From the NCBI GenBank assembly GCA_032433595.1, contig JASWJB010000140.1:40077-104076 (forward strand): 64,000 nt of DNA, in the 5' to 3' direction. The notes below the pieces were generated by a model. That model made no database searches and was not told the origin of the DNA. It saw only the letters and a list, made by a program, of their open reading frames with translations. This stretch comes from Conoideocrella luteorostrata (lineage: Eukaryota; Ascomycota; Sordariomycetes; Hypocreales; Clavicipitaceae). A program made the position numbers and the translations under genes. This document shows, in pieces, positions 55,660 through 64,000 of the stretch (its first letter is position 1; every line of letters begins with the position of its first letter).

Positions 55660-56311
55660 TTATGGGTCCAAGACGATGATCTCCCGGCCAATATAGCGGG
55701 ACGTCGCTAAAACCGGCGCAGTTGATACCTGAGCCCGGCACATTGGACAGCTTGTCTTCACGCTGTTATCTGCCATTTGTGGCAGTTGGCAAATATCCCA
55801 ACAAGTCTTGCAGAAAACATGGCCTGATGTCTTTGTTATTGATAGTAGTTCTGAGAACGGATATTGCGGCGACCAACCTACCACAGGATGTGTACAATAG
55901 ATTGTCTGACTCATAGCAAATTGGGCAAACGCTCCAATCATACTGCCGCACAAACAGATGCTTTATGTGATTGTTTTAGTCCAAAACAAAAAAAAAAAGA
56001 TTGTTTCTCCGTACGTACCGGACTATTCAACATATTCTGGACTGCAGCATGGTCTCCTCCGTCAGTCCTGCAGTGCACGCAATCTCGCCAGTTATGCGAC
56101 TTTAGAAATTCTGCGACGGAACCGCATTTTTCACATAGTATCTACAGAGTCAGGTTGGCTTTACCAAGGAGGCAGCGAAAAAACATACAAATCCACAAAC
56201 TCTATATTTGGGCCCTGGAACGAGGATTTTCAGACAAAAGTGGCAAGACTGTTCATTTGCAGTGAGATCAATTACGACTTTGTAGTATCTGTGCTGCAGC
56301 TCCTTGGACAT
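55660..56311 (-). CDS. SIM-RING protein, paralogue of 33940-34847 (162 aa)
   Basis: Exons are 56189-56311, 56019-56141, 55882-55960 and 55660-55823; introns of 47, 58 and 58 nt (GTATGT, GTACGT, GTAGGT donors). The product starts MSKELQHRYYK and has one SUMO-interacting-type motif VVIDLTANE (12-20), CxxC pairs (23/26, 44/47), and a complete C3HC4 RING: C94, C97, C108, H110, C113, C116, C134, C137. Exon 4 is the same length (164 nt) as in the paralogue and all three intron positions match. It lacks the ~75-residue N-terminal extension and one of the two SIMs; an upstream exon cannot be excluded. Role as a SUMO-targeted ubiquitin ligase is inferred from domain layout. Confidence 0.8.
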
Positions 56312-56423
56312 GGTGGACTAAGCGAGAACGACAGAATCACAACCCGATTTACATATGATGGGCCTACATTTGTATTATACTTCTCTCTTATTACTATTCA
56401 GGAGATCGCAGCCTATTATGGCT

Positions 56424-57094
56424 TCACTTGCATTTGGTAAATCTCTGGTTCTTGTGCTCGGGAGAGCTGAAACCGCCTAAGAGGCTTTTTTTAAGCTCTG
56501 TCCTCCATTCTGATCCCCATTTCAACTTATAAATCCGTAATTCACAACGCATGGACATTGATCCAGCGGATACAAAGCATATGCTCATCATGACTGTAGC
56601 AACAATCGCAAATACAGACCATTGCCCCTTGCGAGCCACAAAGATGTCTAGCAAAGTGGAAAACAAACCCATGAAAGACCGCGAAATAATAGGCCTGCAG
56701 ACCTCAGTCAGGCAAGATTAAATCTCACACTTTGAATGCACACTCACATGAAGATTTGACGGCTTATCCAGATGTCGTTGGTAGATCTCCTAGACCATAC
56801 AAAATACAATAAGACCATTGCTATGCAACATATTGTCGACGAAAGGGCTAAAACCGGGATGTTGTAGCTTGCATGTTGAACAAATTTGCCAATAGAACCT
56901 GCTTCATGGAAAGCTTGGGAATGTTGTAAAGCTCCATAGGCAGATGGGAACAGCAAGTAGCCAGCTAACAAAAGCCAGGTCCCGGCAGATGCCCATAGAG
57001 ACCAGATAGCAGGTACTTCGAAAGCTTCGGACACCATAATGTGATACTCATCACTACCCTCGAATGCGAGCTGCACTCTCTCAAGGGATTGCAT
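56424..57094 (-). CDS. Small membrane protein (205 aa)
   Basis: Exon 1 is 56748-57094 and exon 2 is 56424-56694; the 53-nt intron has GTGAGT donor, CTGACTGA branch and CTGCAG acceptor in phase 2. The product starts MQSLERVQLAFEGSDE. Three hydrophobic spans are clear: LWASAGTWLLLAGYLLFP, IPVLALSSTICCIAMVLLYF and WSVFAIVATVMMSICFVSAG. The C-terminus is basic (KWGSEWRTELKKSLL). No known family. It is divergently arranged with the coiled-coil frame at 57331 (236 bases apart). Confidence 0.7.
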
Positions 57095-57330
57095 TGATTG
57101 TCTATCCTTGAATAGTAGGCTACGGGGAGTACCTACTGATGCAGACCTGGTGACCTGAGAAAGCTAGGGCTTTAATAATAGTCACAGCATTTGGAATTGG
57201 CTTACCAGACATTTAGCGGTAAGAGTTGTCGTATTGCCTTTAGTCGCCATAAAAGGCTGAAGCTATAAAATTTAGGATATATCTAAGTGATTGTTCCGCT
57301 CAAGAGAACATCAATACTTGTCAGTAGTGA

Positions 57331-57606
57331 ATGATGACTTCGGGCCAGAGACCAACATCAAGCATATACTCTGATACTTTTGAGCTAGATGCACTACTCC
57401 ACCGTCTTTCTATCGAAGCTTTACTAGAGGAACGCAAGGTGTTGGAAGAGAAGATTCTTTTTTTAAGACGAAAGGTAGACGAATTGAACGATATAATACG
57501 CGCGTGTAGTGAAATAGAAAAAGACCTAGATAGGCTGTGTCGGAATGCCGTAAGGCAAATGAACAAAGAACGGATGATTTGGATCTCAAACTGTACAGCC
57601 TTTTAA
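57331..57606 (+). CDS. Small coiled-coil protein (91 aa)
   Basis: Frame from ATG 57331 (MMTSGQRPTSSIYS). Residues 20-80 form one long amphipathic helix (LEERKVLEEKILFLRRKVDEL). No other domain. Heptads, good start and divergent position next to a spliced gene support it, but it is short. Confidence 0.5.
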   Translation: MMTSGQRPTSSIYSDTFELDALLHRLSIEALLEERKVLEEKILFLRRKVDELNDIIRACSEIEKDLDRLCRNAVRQMNKERMIWISNCTAF

Positions 57607-57652
57607 ATTGATTTATTTGTATCTATGCCGATGTATTTGCTACTATCTATGT

Positions 57653-58014
57653 TCATTTCTCAGTGCCTTCTGTTTTAGGTTCTGCCTCCGAGCTCACTAT
57701 AGGGTGGTTACATTGGCACTTCGAGGCATCTTCTTGAATCATGAGACGTAAATTACTCAGAGCCTCTGATATGTAGTCCAAGATCTCAATGTAGTCTTCT
57801 TCCTTAGTTTGGATACTCTGGCTGCAAGATCCACTGATTTCAGTATCATCAATAAACTCCTCAAGGCTGCCTGTGCTGTCACTGGCAGATGAAGGGGTGA
57901 CGGTCTCGTCAGAATCTAGAAACAGTGAGAACTGTGCACACAAGATGCTCTGAGAACCTTGAATTAAGAGAAAACACATCAATACGTACCGTAGTTAATG
58001 TCGCTTGGATCCAT
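57653..58014 (-). CDS. Small acidic two-exon protein (95 aa)
   Basis: Exon 1 is 57990-58014 (25 nt) and exon 2 is 57653-57915; the 74-nt intron has GTACGT donor and TTTCTAG acceptor in phase 1. The product starts MDPSDINYDSDETVTP, is rich in Asp, Glu and Ser, and has a helix (IEILDYISEALSNLRLM) and C-x-C near the end. Family unknown. It is divergent with the membrane-protein gene at 58247 (232 bases apart). Confidence 0.6.
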
Positions 58015-58246
58015 GGTCATTCAGGAAGCGGACAGCCGGTAACTCTCCAAGTCGAGCCGCCGCTCGTGGACGGGTAGATTTATGTACTGAACAAGGAGCA
58101 TTAAATTGCTGTTCAGATATTATATGTCCGGAAACGGCAGTTTTGCTTATGAAGACGTTAGTAAAACTCAGTTGTTGCACCAAGTGGCCGAAACAGGCGC
58201 CGGTCAAATTCACTATTTATAGCAATAACTTGGCCACGTCTTTTGC

Positions 58247-58994
58247 ATGGCGGATCCAACCACCATGCAGGCTCTTCATCATCAAGATAGGTGGAAAAAA
58301 TGGATATATATCGCTTTTCAAGTCGTCACCATTCCCATTGCTATCATAACTTTGCGGATGTTAATAGCACAGTCCTCTCAAGAGAAAGGAATTGTGACGG
58401 TGCGTAACCCACGGATCGAAGTGAGGCGTCATTATTAACGTATATATCCAGATGGAAAAATATCTCTTTGGCCGCAGTATTCCTAATCCTCTTGAAGAAA
58501 TTGAAGAACAGGGCAGCAAGATTTTCACGGTGGCAAAAGCAATACCTACTCAAGTGGTCGGAGACATCAAGAATTTAGCCCAGGAATTTGCCCCTGAGAT
58601 TCATATAGGAACCACTCAAGGCTGTTTCAGAGCCGCAGGTAGAGGATTATGTGTGAACTACTCCATTTTTGCCTACCCAGCCGCTGCAGGTGCTACTTGC
58701 CTGGCAGTCTCATCCATTTTAGCTGGACTAAGCATAGTAAGGGGGAAAGAGGCTACTCAGCTGACAGTTATGTTCTGTCTTCTGATGAGAATTCTTGGCT
58801 GCTTTTTCTTTTCCATTTGTGTCGCTTTGGTGCAAGGCTTTAAATCACAAATAACTAAGCCAATTCAAAGTAAATTCGGTGGTGACTTGGTCACGGGATT
58901 CGCTTTTTCATCTTCGTATGCGATTTTTGTGGCTTCGCTTGTTGTTTTGCTCTATGAAGGATACTACTACAGCATCTACTTCAGAAACCCATGA
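58247..58994 (+). CDS. Small multi-span membrane protein (231 aa)
   Basis: Exon 1 is 58247-58399 and exon 2 is 58452-58994; the 52-nt intron has GTGCGT donor and ATCCAG acceptor, phase 0. The product starts MADPTTMQALHHQDRW. One N-terminal span (WIYIAFQVVTIPIAIITL) precedes a soluble segment of ~75 residues (FTVAKAIPTQVVGDIKNL), then three spans (YPAAAGATCLAVSSILAGL, VMFCLLMRILGCFFFSICVAL, SSSYAIFVASLVVLLYEGYY). Family unknown. Confidence 0.7.
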
Positions 58995-59794
58995 AGTATC
59001 AATTGTTATGCATTGTATACAATTATAAGTAACGGTGAAATAGCAATCATCATCTTTGCCCATTGATAGTAAGCTGTGATTCCATCACTGCCTTGTGCCA
59101 CGGCACTGCCTTGTGCTACGGGATTTCGAATATTGGGTACGCCACCGTGCGATTAATGGCCAGTATATTGACGCTGCCTTTGTGCCAATTGCTTATAGTC
59201 TATTTTAATTAAACATTTATTAGCATTATTAATAAGCATTCTATTAAAACTACATCTACATTAACACTTTAAGAGTTCTAAATACAAGTGCACAATGTAT
59301 TAATTTTACTGCTAGTTACAGCCCAGTCGCATCGAGTATAGCTGCTAAACCATCTCCCAACAGGAGGCCAGCTCATATCGCAGTTGCGGGATGTCCCAAA
59401 GCAACCTCTAGCAGGGCTCTCTTAATCACGCCTAATCTGATCCTAACCCTATTGTCTAAATGCCGCATTGCGTGGCTTAACTAATAAAGATATCTAGGCT
59501 CGAAAAATCGGCTCCAGTCTCTTTGTTAGCAGTAGTGAAAATCAAGACCATATTCCTAGGAACAACAAGAACTGGTTGTTTCACCGTGTAAGCTAACAGC
59601 AGTTCCGCAGTTCCTCTTACCTAGGAAAGCCAAGGTGTTCTAGTGTTATTCTCTAGTCGCCAGCAGGTCGTGAAAACTACAGTTTTTATATTTACTATAC
59701 TTAGCACATTTGGCTGCAGATATAGTAGCATTAACCTCCAGGTAAATTAAATGTATGGTAATACCTACAAATAGAATTTTATAGATAACACTAA
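58995..59794. other. Intergenic, nothing firm
   Basis: AT-rich tract near 59200-59300 and a duplicated CTGCCTTGTGC.ACGG at 59091-59125. No gene supported. Confidence 0.4.
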
Positions 59795-60283
59795 TCAGCA
59801 AATTCGCATTACTGCGAACTTGTCAACCACGACTCTTTTCCCCCTTGGAGCCCAGCCGTGGCTTTGAACGCGGGATTTGTCAATCCCCTCTGGATGCAGC
59901 ACCTCCATCTTTAAACGATCATTGCTCTTATTCTTGCCGTCCCTGATTCGCATCTTCTCAAAGAGTAAATAGCATCTATAATAAACATTGCTTGTGTTGC
60001 CTGCGAGCGGGCCTTTGACGCCTAAAAATCGGTTTAGCTGCGCAATCTGTAGTGTAGTTCCATCTTCAACCGCATCGTCTACGGCTCGCAAGAATGCCGT
60101 CTTAGTCACCAAAGGATTTCTCAATATAGTCCTTATTTTCCGCCGTACCGTATCACAAGTGTCAAATACAGGTGTAATATCAGCTGATTCTTCAGCTAGC
60201 TGAACACCTGATACCTCAAAAATCGCAAGGGGACTCCCGCTATTGTCCTTGCTGGTATGTGAGGCGTGTTGTTGCGCTAACAT
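59795..60283 (-). CDS. DUF7726-type protein (162 aa)
   Basis: Single exon from ATG 60283 (MLAQQHASHTSKD). The core DTCDTVRRKIRTIL, then LNRFLGVKGPLAGNTSNVYY and LLFEKMRIRDGK, matches my memory of the fungal DUF7726 domain, in which a helical CD.VRRKI segment is followed by a Y/N…GSD.Y segment. The function of this family is not known; it often occurs in variable numbers in moulds. The C-terminus is basic (APRGKRVVVDKF). No membrane segment. Confidence 0.65.
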   Translation of the reverse strand: MLAQQHASHTSKDNSGSPLAIFEVSGVQLAEESADITPVFDTCDTVRRKIRTILRNPLVTKTAFLRAVDDAVEDGTTLQIAQLNRFLGVKGPLAGNTSNVYYRCYLLFEKMRIRDGKNKSNDRLKMEVLHPEGIDKSRVQSHGWAPRGKRVVVDKFAVMRIC

Positions 60284-60417
60284 GACTCCTTAAACGTATG
60301 TGTAATAGAATATTACGAGTTCTTGCAGATATTTGCTGTATTCAAGACGGCTATAGACGGAGATAGATGTCTCCTACTAATTCAAGTATTATAAATATCA
60401 AGTTTGTACAGTAAACA

Positions 60418-60722
60418 CTGTCGAGACCGAAATTGTTGTCAGCCTTCACCATCTTTATTCATTACAGGCACGGATTATGCAGTGACAAATCGTGGCTAGT
60501 ACCGTGCTATCACTGTGAGGGGTTAGTACCCCGCTAACCAGAATAATTTAGGTAAGTATAACACTGGCTAAATTTAACTTATTAGCATTTAATAGCTAAA
60601 ACTGGCTTTCTAAAAAATACGCTGTAAAGTGCGTATTGCATCGTGTCAAGCCATATTGTGCTACTACTGGTCCGTGTCTGCAATTAACAAAGAAAGTGGG
60701 GGCGGACAATATAATACTGTGC
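60418..60722 (+). mobile_element. ~305-bp TIR element (MITE-like), copy 1
   Basis: Left end CTGTCGAGACCGAAATTGTT, right end degraded (…GGCGGACAATATAATACTG). Both halves match the second copy at 63412-63720 in inverted orientation over nearly their full length. No coding capacity. Confidence 0.8.
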
Positions 60723-61646
60723 ATTAATATCAGTTAAGTGAATAATATGTTGTATTTAAGATTTACGAGTGACTAAGGTATCTGCAGAACAAAACTCTAA
60801 CGGCCTCGCACACGCTGGCAATTCTGCATGCAGGTACGAAAGCGTACATGATCCGTTGATGACATTTTTCAGTGTACTTGTTTATTTTATTGGCTGAACG
60901 GGGTCATAATAATTTGAATGTATAGAGCCACAGAGCTAGAGTAGGCGCTACTTTCACTGGAGGACGTCGGTAATTGAAATGTATTGCAGCTATTTGTGGA
61001 TGATGAAAGTCATTACTGGCGGCTCTGAATACACGGAGCAAAAATTGTTCTAGAAGTGGCTTCCCCGTAATTGTTGTTACAAGCAGCTTTCAAATCATCC
61101 AGATCAGTCCAGGCTGGAGCGTTAACGATGTTTTCTAACCTTTATAGATATAGCTATGATTGTGCCATAGACTGCCTTATGTGCAGTATTCGTTCATTTA
61201 TGACGCCCAGTGGGAATACCAAAAAGGCTGCTATGAACCTATGACTATGTACGCTTCTCTAGTCTGGTCTTCGCCTCATTGAAGCTCATGTGTCTTGAAC
61301 GTCCATTTTCTGCTATTTACCACCTGTTCTATCGTTTACTGTGATTTCTCGTGTCCTGTAATTGTTCAAGCCGACTAGCTCGGAGTCTATTCCCCGAGTG
61401 TTCAGGATCCTATTCTTGGCAGGTGAAGCGGCGTCTGCTATGTATAACAGGATGTGATGGTAGGGTTGAGTTGGTTAGTGTTGGATGGTGGTTGTGGATT
61501 ATGTGTGGTATTATATTGGGCTCTAGAGCATCTTCACATTCATTGAGGGGTCTTCTTGCCTATAAATGATCGGCAAGTATCTTTATGTGATGAGAATGGA
61601 GCGGATGGTGTTCGCCTTCATATATCCAGCAGTGGTCCCTTTTCTT

Positions 61647-61997
61647 TCAACGCGGTTTACAGCAACACTGCATGAGTTTATAAGGCTTCCTAGTGCATAT
61701 ACCCCTACTTAAAATATTTCCGTTTCCAGCTCTAGCTTCAAGCTCTTCCGTCTGATTAGCGGTTGCGGATCCTCTAACAGGGTTGTTGACGTCAATATAC
61801 AGTACTTGCGTATAATTACTGTAATCCAGACTCAAAATTAAATTCACAGTCATCTGAGAGTGACATGGATTTGTTATGTATTTTGTCTTCAGTGGAGATG
61901 AATAAATTACCCAGCACTGACCCGGAGGTGCGACAGAGGCACTGTGACCTGATGCTGTGCATTCACAAGAAATAAACACGCCTAAACAATCATGCAG
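61647..61997 (-). CDS. Possible Cys-rich short protein (about 116 aa)
   Basis: The frame from an ATG near 61997 (MLHDCLGVFISCECTASG) has about eight Cys, including a final QCCCKPR, and no recognised fold. A TTTAG acceptor-like site just after the ATG suggests it may be the last exon of a longer gene. No signal peptide is visible in this frame. Weak call; function not assigned. Confidence 0.3.
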   Translation of the reverse strand: MHDCLGVFISCECTASGHSASVAPPGQCWVIYSSPLKTKYITNPCHSQMTVNLILSLDYSNYTQVLYIDVNNPVRGSATANQTEELEARAGNGNILSRGICTRKPYKLMQCCCKPR

Positions 61998-62247
61998 CAT
62001 AAGCACCAGAAATACTCAATATATACTCTTCAATTTCTTATCTGACTTGGACAGAAAACTTAATCAGTTAAAGACGCATCCCGCAAACGATGCTTCTTCC
62101 CAGGATCAAGGCAAAGCAATGCCCTCGAAGTATTGCCCTGGCTCTCGTTCGGACTCCTGGCATGAACAGATATGAAACCTTCTCCCAGCATCGCTCCGGG
62201 TTAAAATACGAGTACTCGACTCGACTCGGTTGCAACAAGACCTCGTA

Positions 62248-63057
62248 TTACCAATTCACGCTACCGTTTTCAAACCAATTTGAAACAAAATGGGGATCAG
62301 TCCATATAGCTATCTGCACCTGCATGAGCTCTTCGAATGATCCAACGCCTTCCTTCACCTTTTCTATTACGTCATCTGCTGGCATGTTCCAATACGACCG
62401 CAAATCGCGAACTTCTTTCATCCACCCATCGTGCGGGAAGGCGCCATAGTTGTTCCAATCCATAAAGACCTTCGAAACTGTGACATGCAGGTTGTCTCTT
62501 CGTATGATCTGTTTTACCGTCTTTGAGACCGCATGGATCATTCTCTGCGTTGGGAGATCGCTGCCATCCAGCGCACCATGGCCCCAGAGTTCTATGGACA
62601 AGCATTCTAAATTGGTGAAACAAAGCACCTCTTGAAGAGCCATTGCATTTGAATCGAAATCTCCCCTATAGCAAGCTAGTCCGATGACAATGTCCTTCAC
62701 AAGCTCATATACCGGGATGCAGCTTGTTCGGTCCCCGTAATCCCCCTGGAGAAAAACATTTAGATGGGTGGACCACAGCACGAATTGATTATCTTGGTAA
62801 AAAATTCGCCTCGCTTCTTTGGCAAGCTCCCTCTCAAAATTACTATATTTTTCCCTTCCGATTATAACACGGAGAGTGTATTCCTGCGGCTCTGCCTTTA
62901 GAGTGTGGGACTCATCCAGCTCGAGAGATTCGTCAGCAACCAGGTGCTCAGTGAGAATAGTGCGTCTCTCTTTAACTGGCAATGCCTCGAGTTGATCGAG
63001 GCTGTCAAATCCAAGCAGGATAAGGATCGGATTCTCGTTGTCGGTGTGCTGTTCCAT
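62248..63057 (-). CDS. Hypothetical protein (269 aa), F-box-associated-like
   Basis: Single exon from ATG 63057 (MEQHTDNENPILILL). The order of features, RVIIGREKYSNFERELAKEARRIFYQDNQFVLWS and later LECLSIELWGHG, recalls the many fungal proteins in which a VCKQI-F/Y-ENxF strand block follows an F-box or 2EXR-type domain, but that N-terminal domain is not seen here. There is a helical C-terminus (ADDVIEKVKEGVGSFEELM). Family assignment is weak. The gene lies between two inverted TIR elements. Confidence 0.6.
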   Translation of the reverse strand: MEQHTDNENPILILLGFDSLDQLEALPVKERRTILTEHLVADESLELDESHTLKAEPQEYTLRVIIGREKYSNFERELAKEARRIFYQDNQFVLWSTHLNVFLQGDYGDRTSCIPVYELVKDIVIGLACYRGDFDSNAMALQEVLCFTNLECLSIELWGHGALDGSDLPTQRMIHAVSKTVKQIIRRDNLHVTVSKVFMDWNNYGAFPHDGWMKEVRDLRSYWNMPADDVIEKVKEGVGSFEELMQVQIAIWTDPHFVSNWFENGSVNW

Positions 63058-63411
63058 ATTGAGCGGCTACGTTTAAGGCCGAATTTTTGACAACTCAAAG
63101 TTTGGGTAATGCCTTTTGTAGCTGACGCTTGTCGGCCGGCTGCTGGGGTGCGGTGTTTGATTCCAGCCGATGAACCTTTTTCAAATGCAGTAGAATGTGA
63201 GTGGTGATTGCAGATTTTTGTTGTCACTCTCGAAACATTAGCGCCCGCACATCGCAGTGGGCTTTTCAAGCAGCCTTTATATCGTTTTATAATAGCACTT
63301 GGAAGCTTTGTTGTACAGTACTACGCAAGTACCGCTACTTATGTAAGTAGCAACTATATAATTGCAAGAACCAAAAATCATCACATCATGTGCTGTAAGT
63401 ACTGTGCTGTA
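63058..63411. other. Intergenic, nothing recognised
   Basis: Likely promoter of the 269-aa gene. Confidence 0.4.
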
Positions 63412-63720
63412 CTGTCGAGACCGAAATCATTGTCCGCTCCCACTTTCTTTGTTAATTGCATGCACGAATCAGTAGTAGCATAATATGGCTCGGCACGGTG
63501 CGATACGCACTTTACTGCATGTGTTCTGGAAAGCCAGTTTTAACTGTTGTATGCTAACAAGCTAAATTTGACTGTTGTTATGGTTGCCTAAATTGTTACG
63601 GTTGGCGGGGCACACGCCCCTAGCCGTGATAGCACGGCGCTGGCCATATTTGTCACTGCATGGTCCGTGCCTGTAATAAATGAAGATAGTGAAGGCTGAC
63701 AACACTTTCGGGCTCGACAG
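63412..63720 (-). mobile_element. 309-bp TIR element (MITE-like), copy 2
   Basis: Ends CTGTCGAGACCGAAATC and GGGCTCGACAG form terminal inverted repeats, and TA flanks both sides (63410-63411 and 63721-63722), as expected for a Tc1/mariner-type target duplication. Orientation is opposite to copy 1. Confidence 0.85.
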
Positions 63721-63873
63721 TAAGTAAGTATTGTTATGTGCATAATCAGATTCCTCTCCACAAAGACTCTGCTAACTTTTAGCCCGCTACAATATATTTA
63801 GGTATATTTGTGTGTCTGCGCCGCCAAAAATAGCTCTTTTTGCTGACTGTAAAGCGTCTAACTCAGGTGGATG

Positions 63874-64000
63874 TACTGTAAGAGGCGAAATAGATGTCCC
63901 TATTTTGGTAAATAAGGATAACAGCGGGCTGCCAGATTTGGATGTCACTGTGGCTGTATACCGAAACAGGGTTGTAGCGTCCAGGTACCGCCGCTGCGTA
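63874..64000 (+). repeat. 130-bp terminal-type repeat, third copy at window edge
   Basis: Begins TACTGTAAGAGGCGAAAT and runs to the end of the window. Orientation equals the left copy at 27152, so a further element may extend beyond the window. Confidence 0.85.

Larger units (their letters stand above)
60284..62247. other. Intergenic with TIR element and a Cys-rich open frame
   Basis: Holds the TIR element at 60418-60722 and a minus-strand Cys-rich frame at 61647-61997, listed separately. No other gene supported. Confidence 0.4.

Noticed and set aside
61205..61225. CAGTGGG resembling the end of Fusarium mimp elements
   Set aside because: Only seven bases match; no second inverted end nearby.

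Overview
The window looks like an accessory (dispensable or lineage-specific) region of a filamentous ascomycete, probably a sordariomycete. The reasons are short GT-AG introns of about 40-100 nt with CTAAC/CTGAC-like branch points, and typical mould families: an NB-ARC/TPR NLR, a nucleoside-phosphorylase-fold effector, a DUF7924-type protein, an AA11-type chitin LPMO, an APH-type kinase and a DHA-type MFS transporter. Genes are sparse, several occur as paralogous pairs, some are broken by indels or C-to-T nonsense changes, and repeats are common. Species cannot be named from sequence alone. Many genes are split by introns; I rebuilt exons by eye from splice sites and reading phase, and give exon coordinates for each.

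Layout. 0-5 kb: a nuclease-fold-like protein, a helical hypothetical protein and a decayed transcription factor. 5-13 kb: three copies of a near-perfect palindrome inside a dispersed repeat, a small two-exon gene, a membrane protein and a Ulp1-like pseudoprotease. 13-22 kb: a three-exon acidic-tailed protein, two further two-exon hypothetical genes and an APH-type kinase with a damaged acceptor site. 22-27 kb: a coiled-coil protein, a DUF7924-type protein and one member of a paralogous pair. 27.1-32.6 kb: the most striking part. An NLR and a phosphorylase-fold effector are divergently transcribed, carry the same short amyloid-like motif (NLR N-terminus, effector C-terminus), and are bracketed by ~130-bp inverted repeats. 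33-42 kb: a RING protein with two SUMO-interacting motifs, a nonsense-interrupted repeat gene and a PARP-zinc-finger-like protein, flanked by inverted copies of a GGTGA/TCACC palindrome array. 44-53 kb: an MFS transporter, a protein with an RNase H-like domain, an LPMO and a Cdc42-like GTPase that lacks the Rho insert helix. 53.9-59 kb: a TPR protein, a second SIM-RING protein and a cluster of small membrane, coiled-coil and acidic proteins. 59-64 kb: a DUF7726-type protein and a 269-aa hypothetical protein between two inverted copies of a ~310-bp TIR element; a third copy of the 130-bp repeat starts at the right edge.

How genes may work together (inference). The NLR and its neighbour fit the model in which an activated NLR templates amyloid folding of an effector and triggers cell death or defence. 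The two SIM-RING proteins resemble SUMO-targeted ubiquitin ligases, and the Ulp1-like protein lacks the catalytic Cys, so this region may touch SUMO signalling at several points. The remaining genes show no obvious shared pathway.
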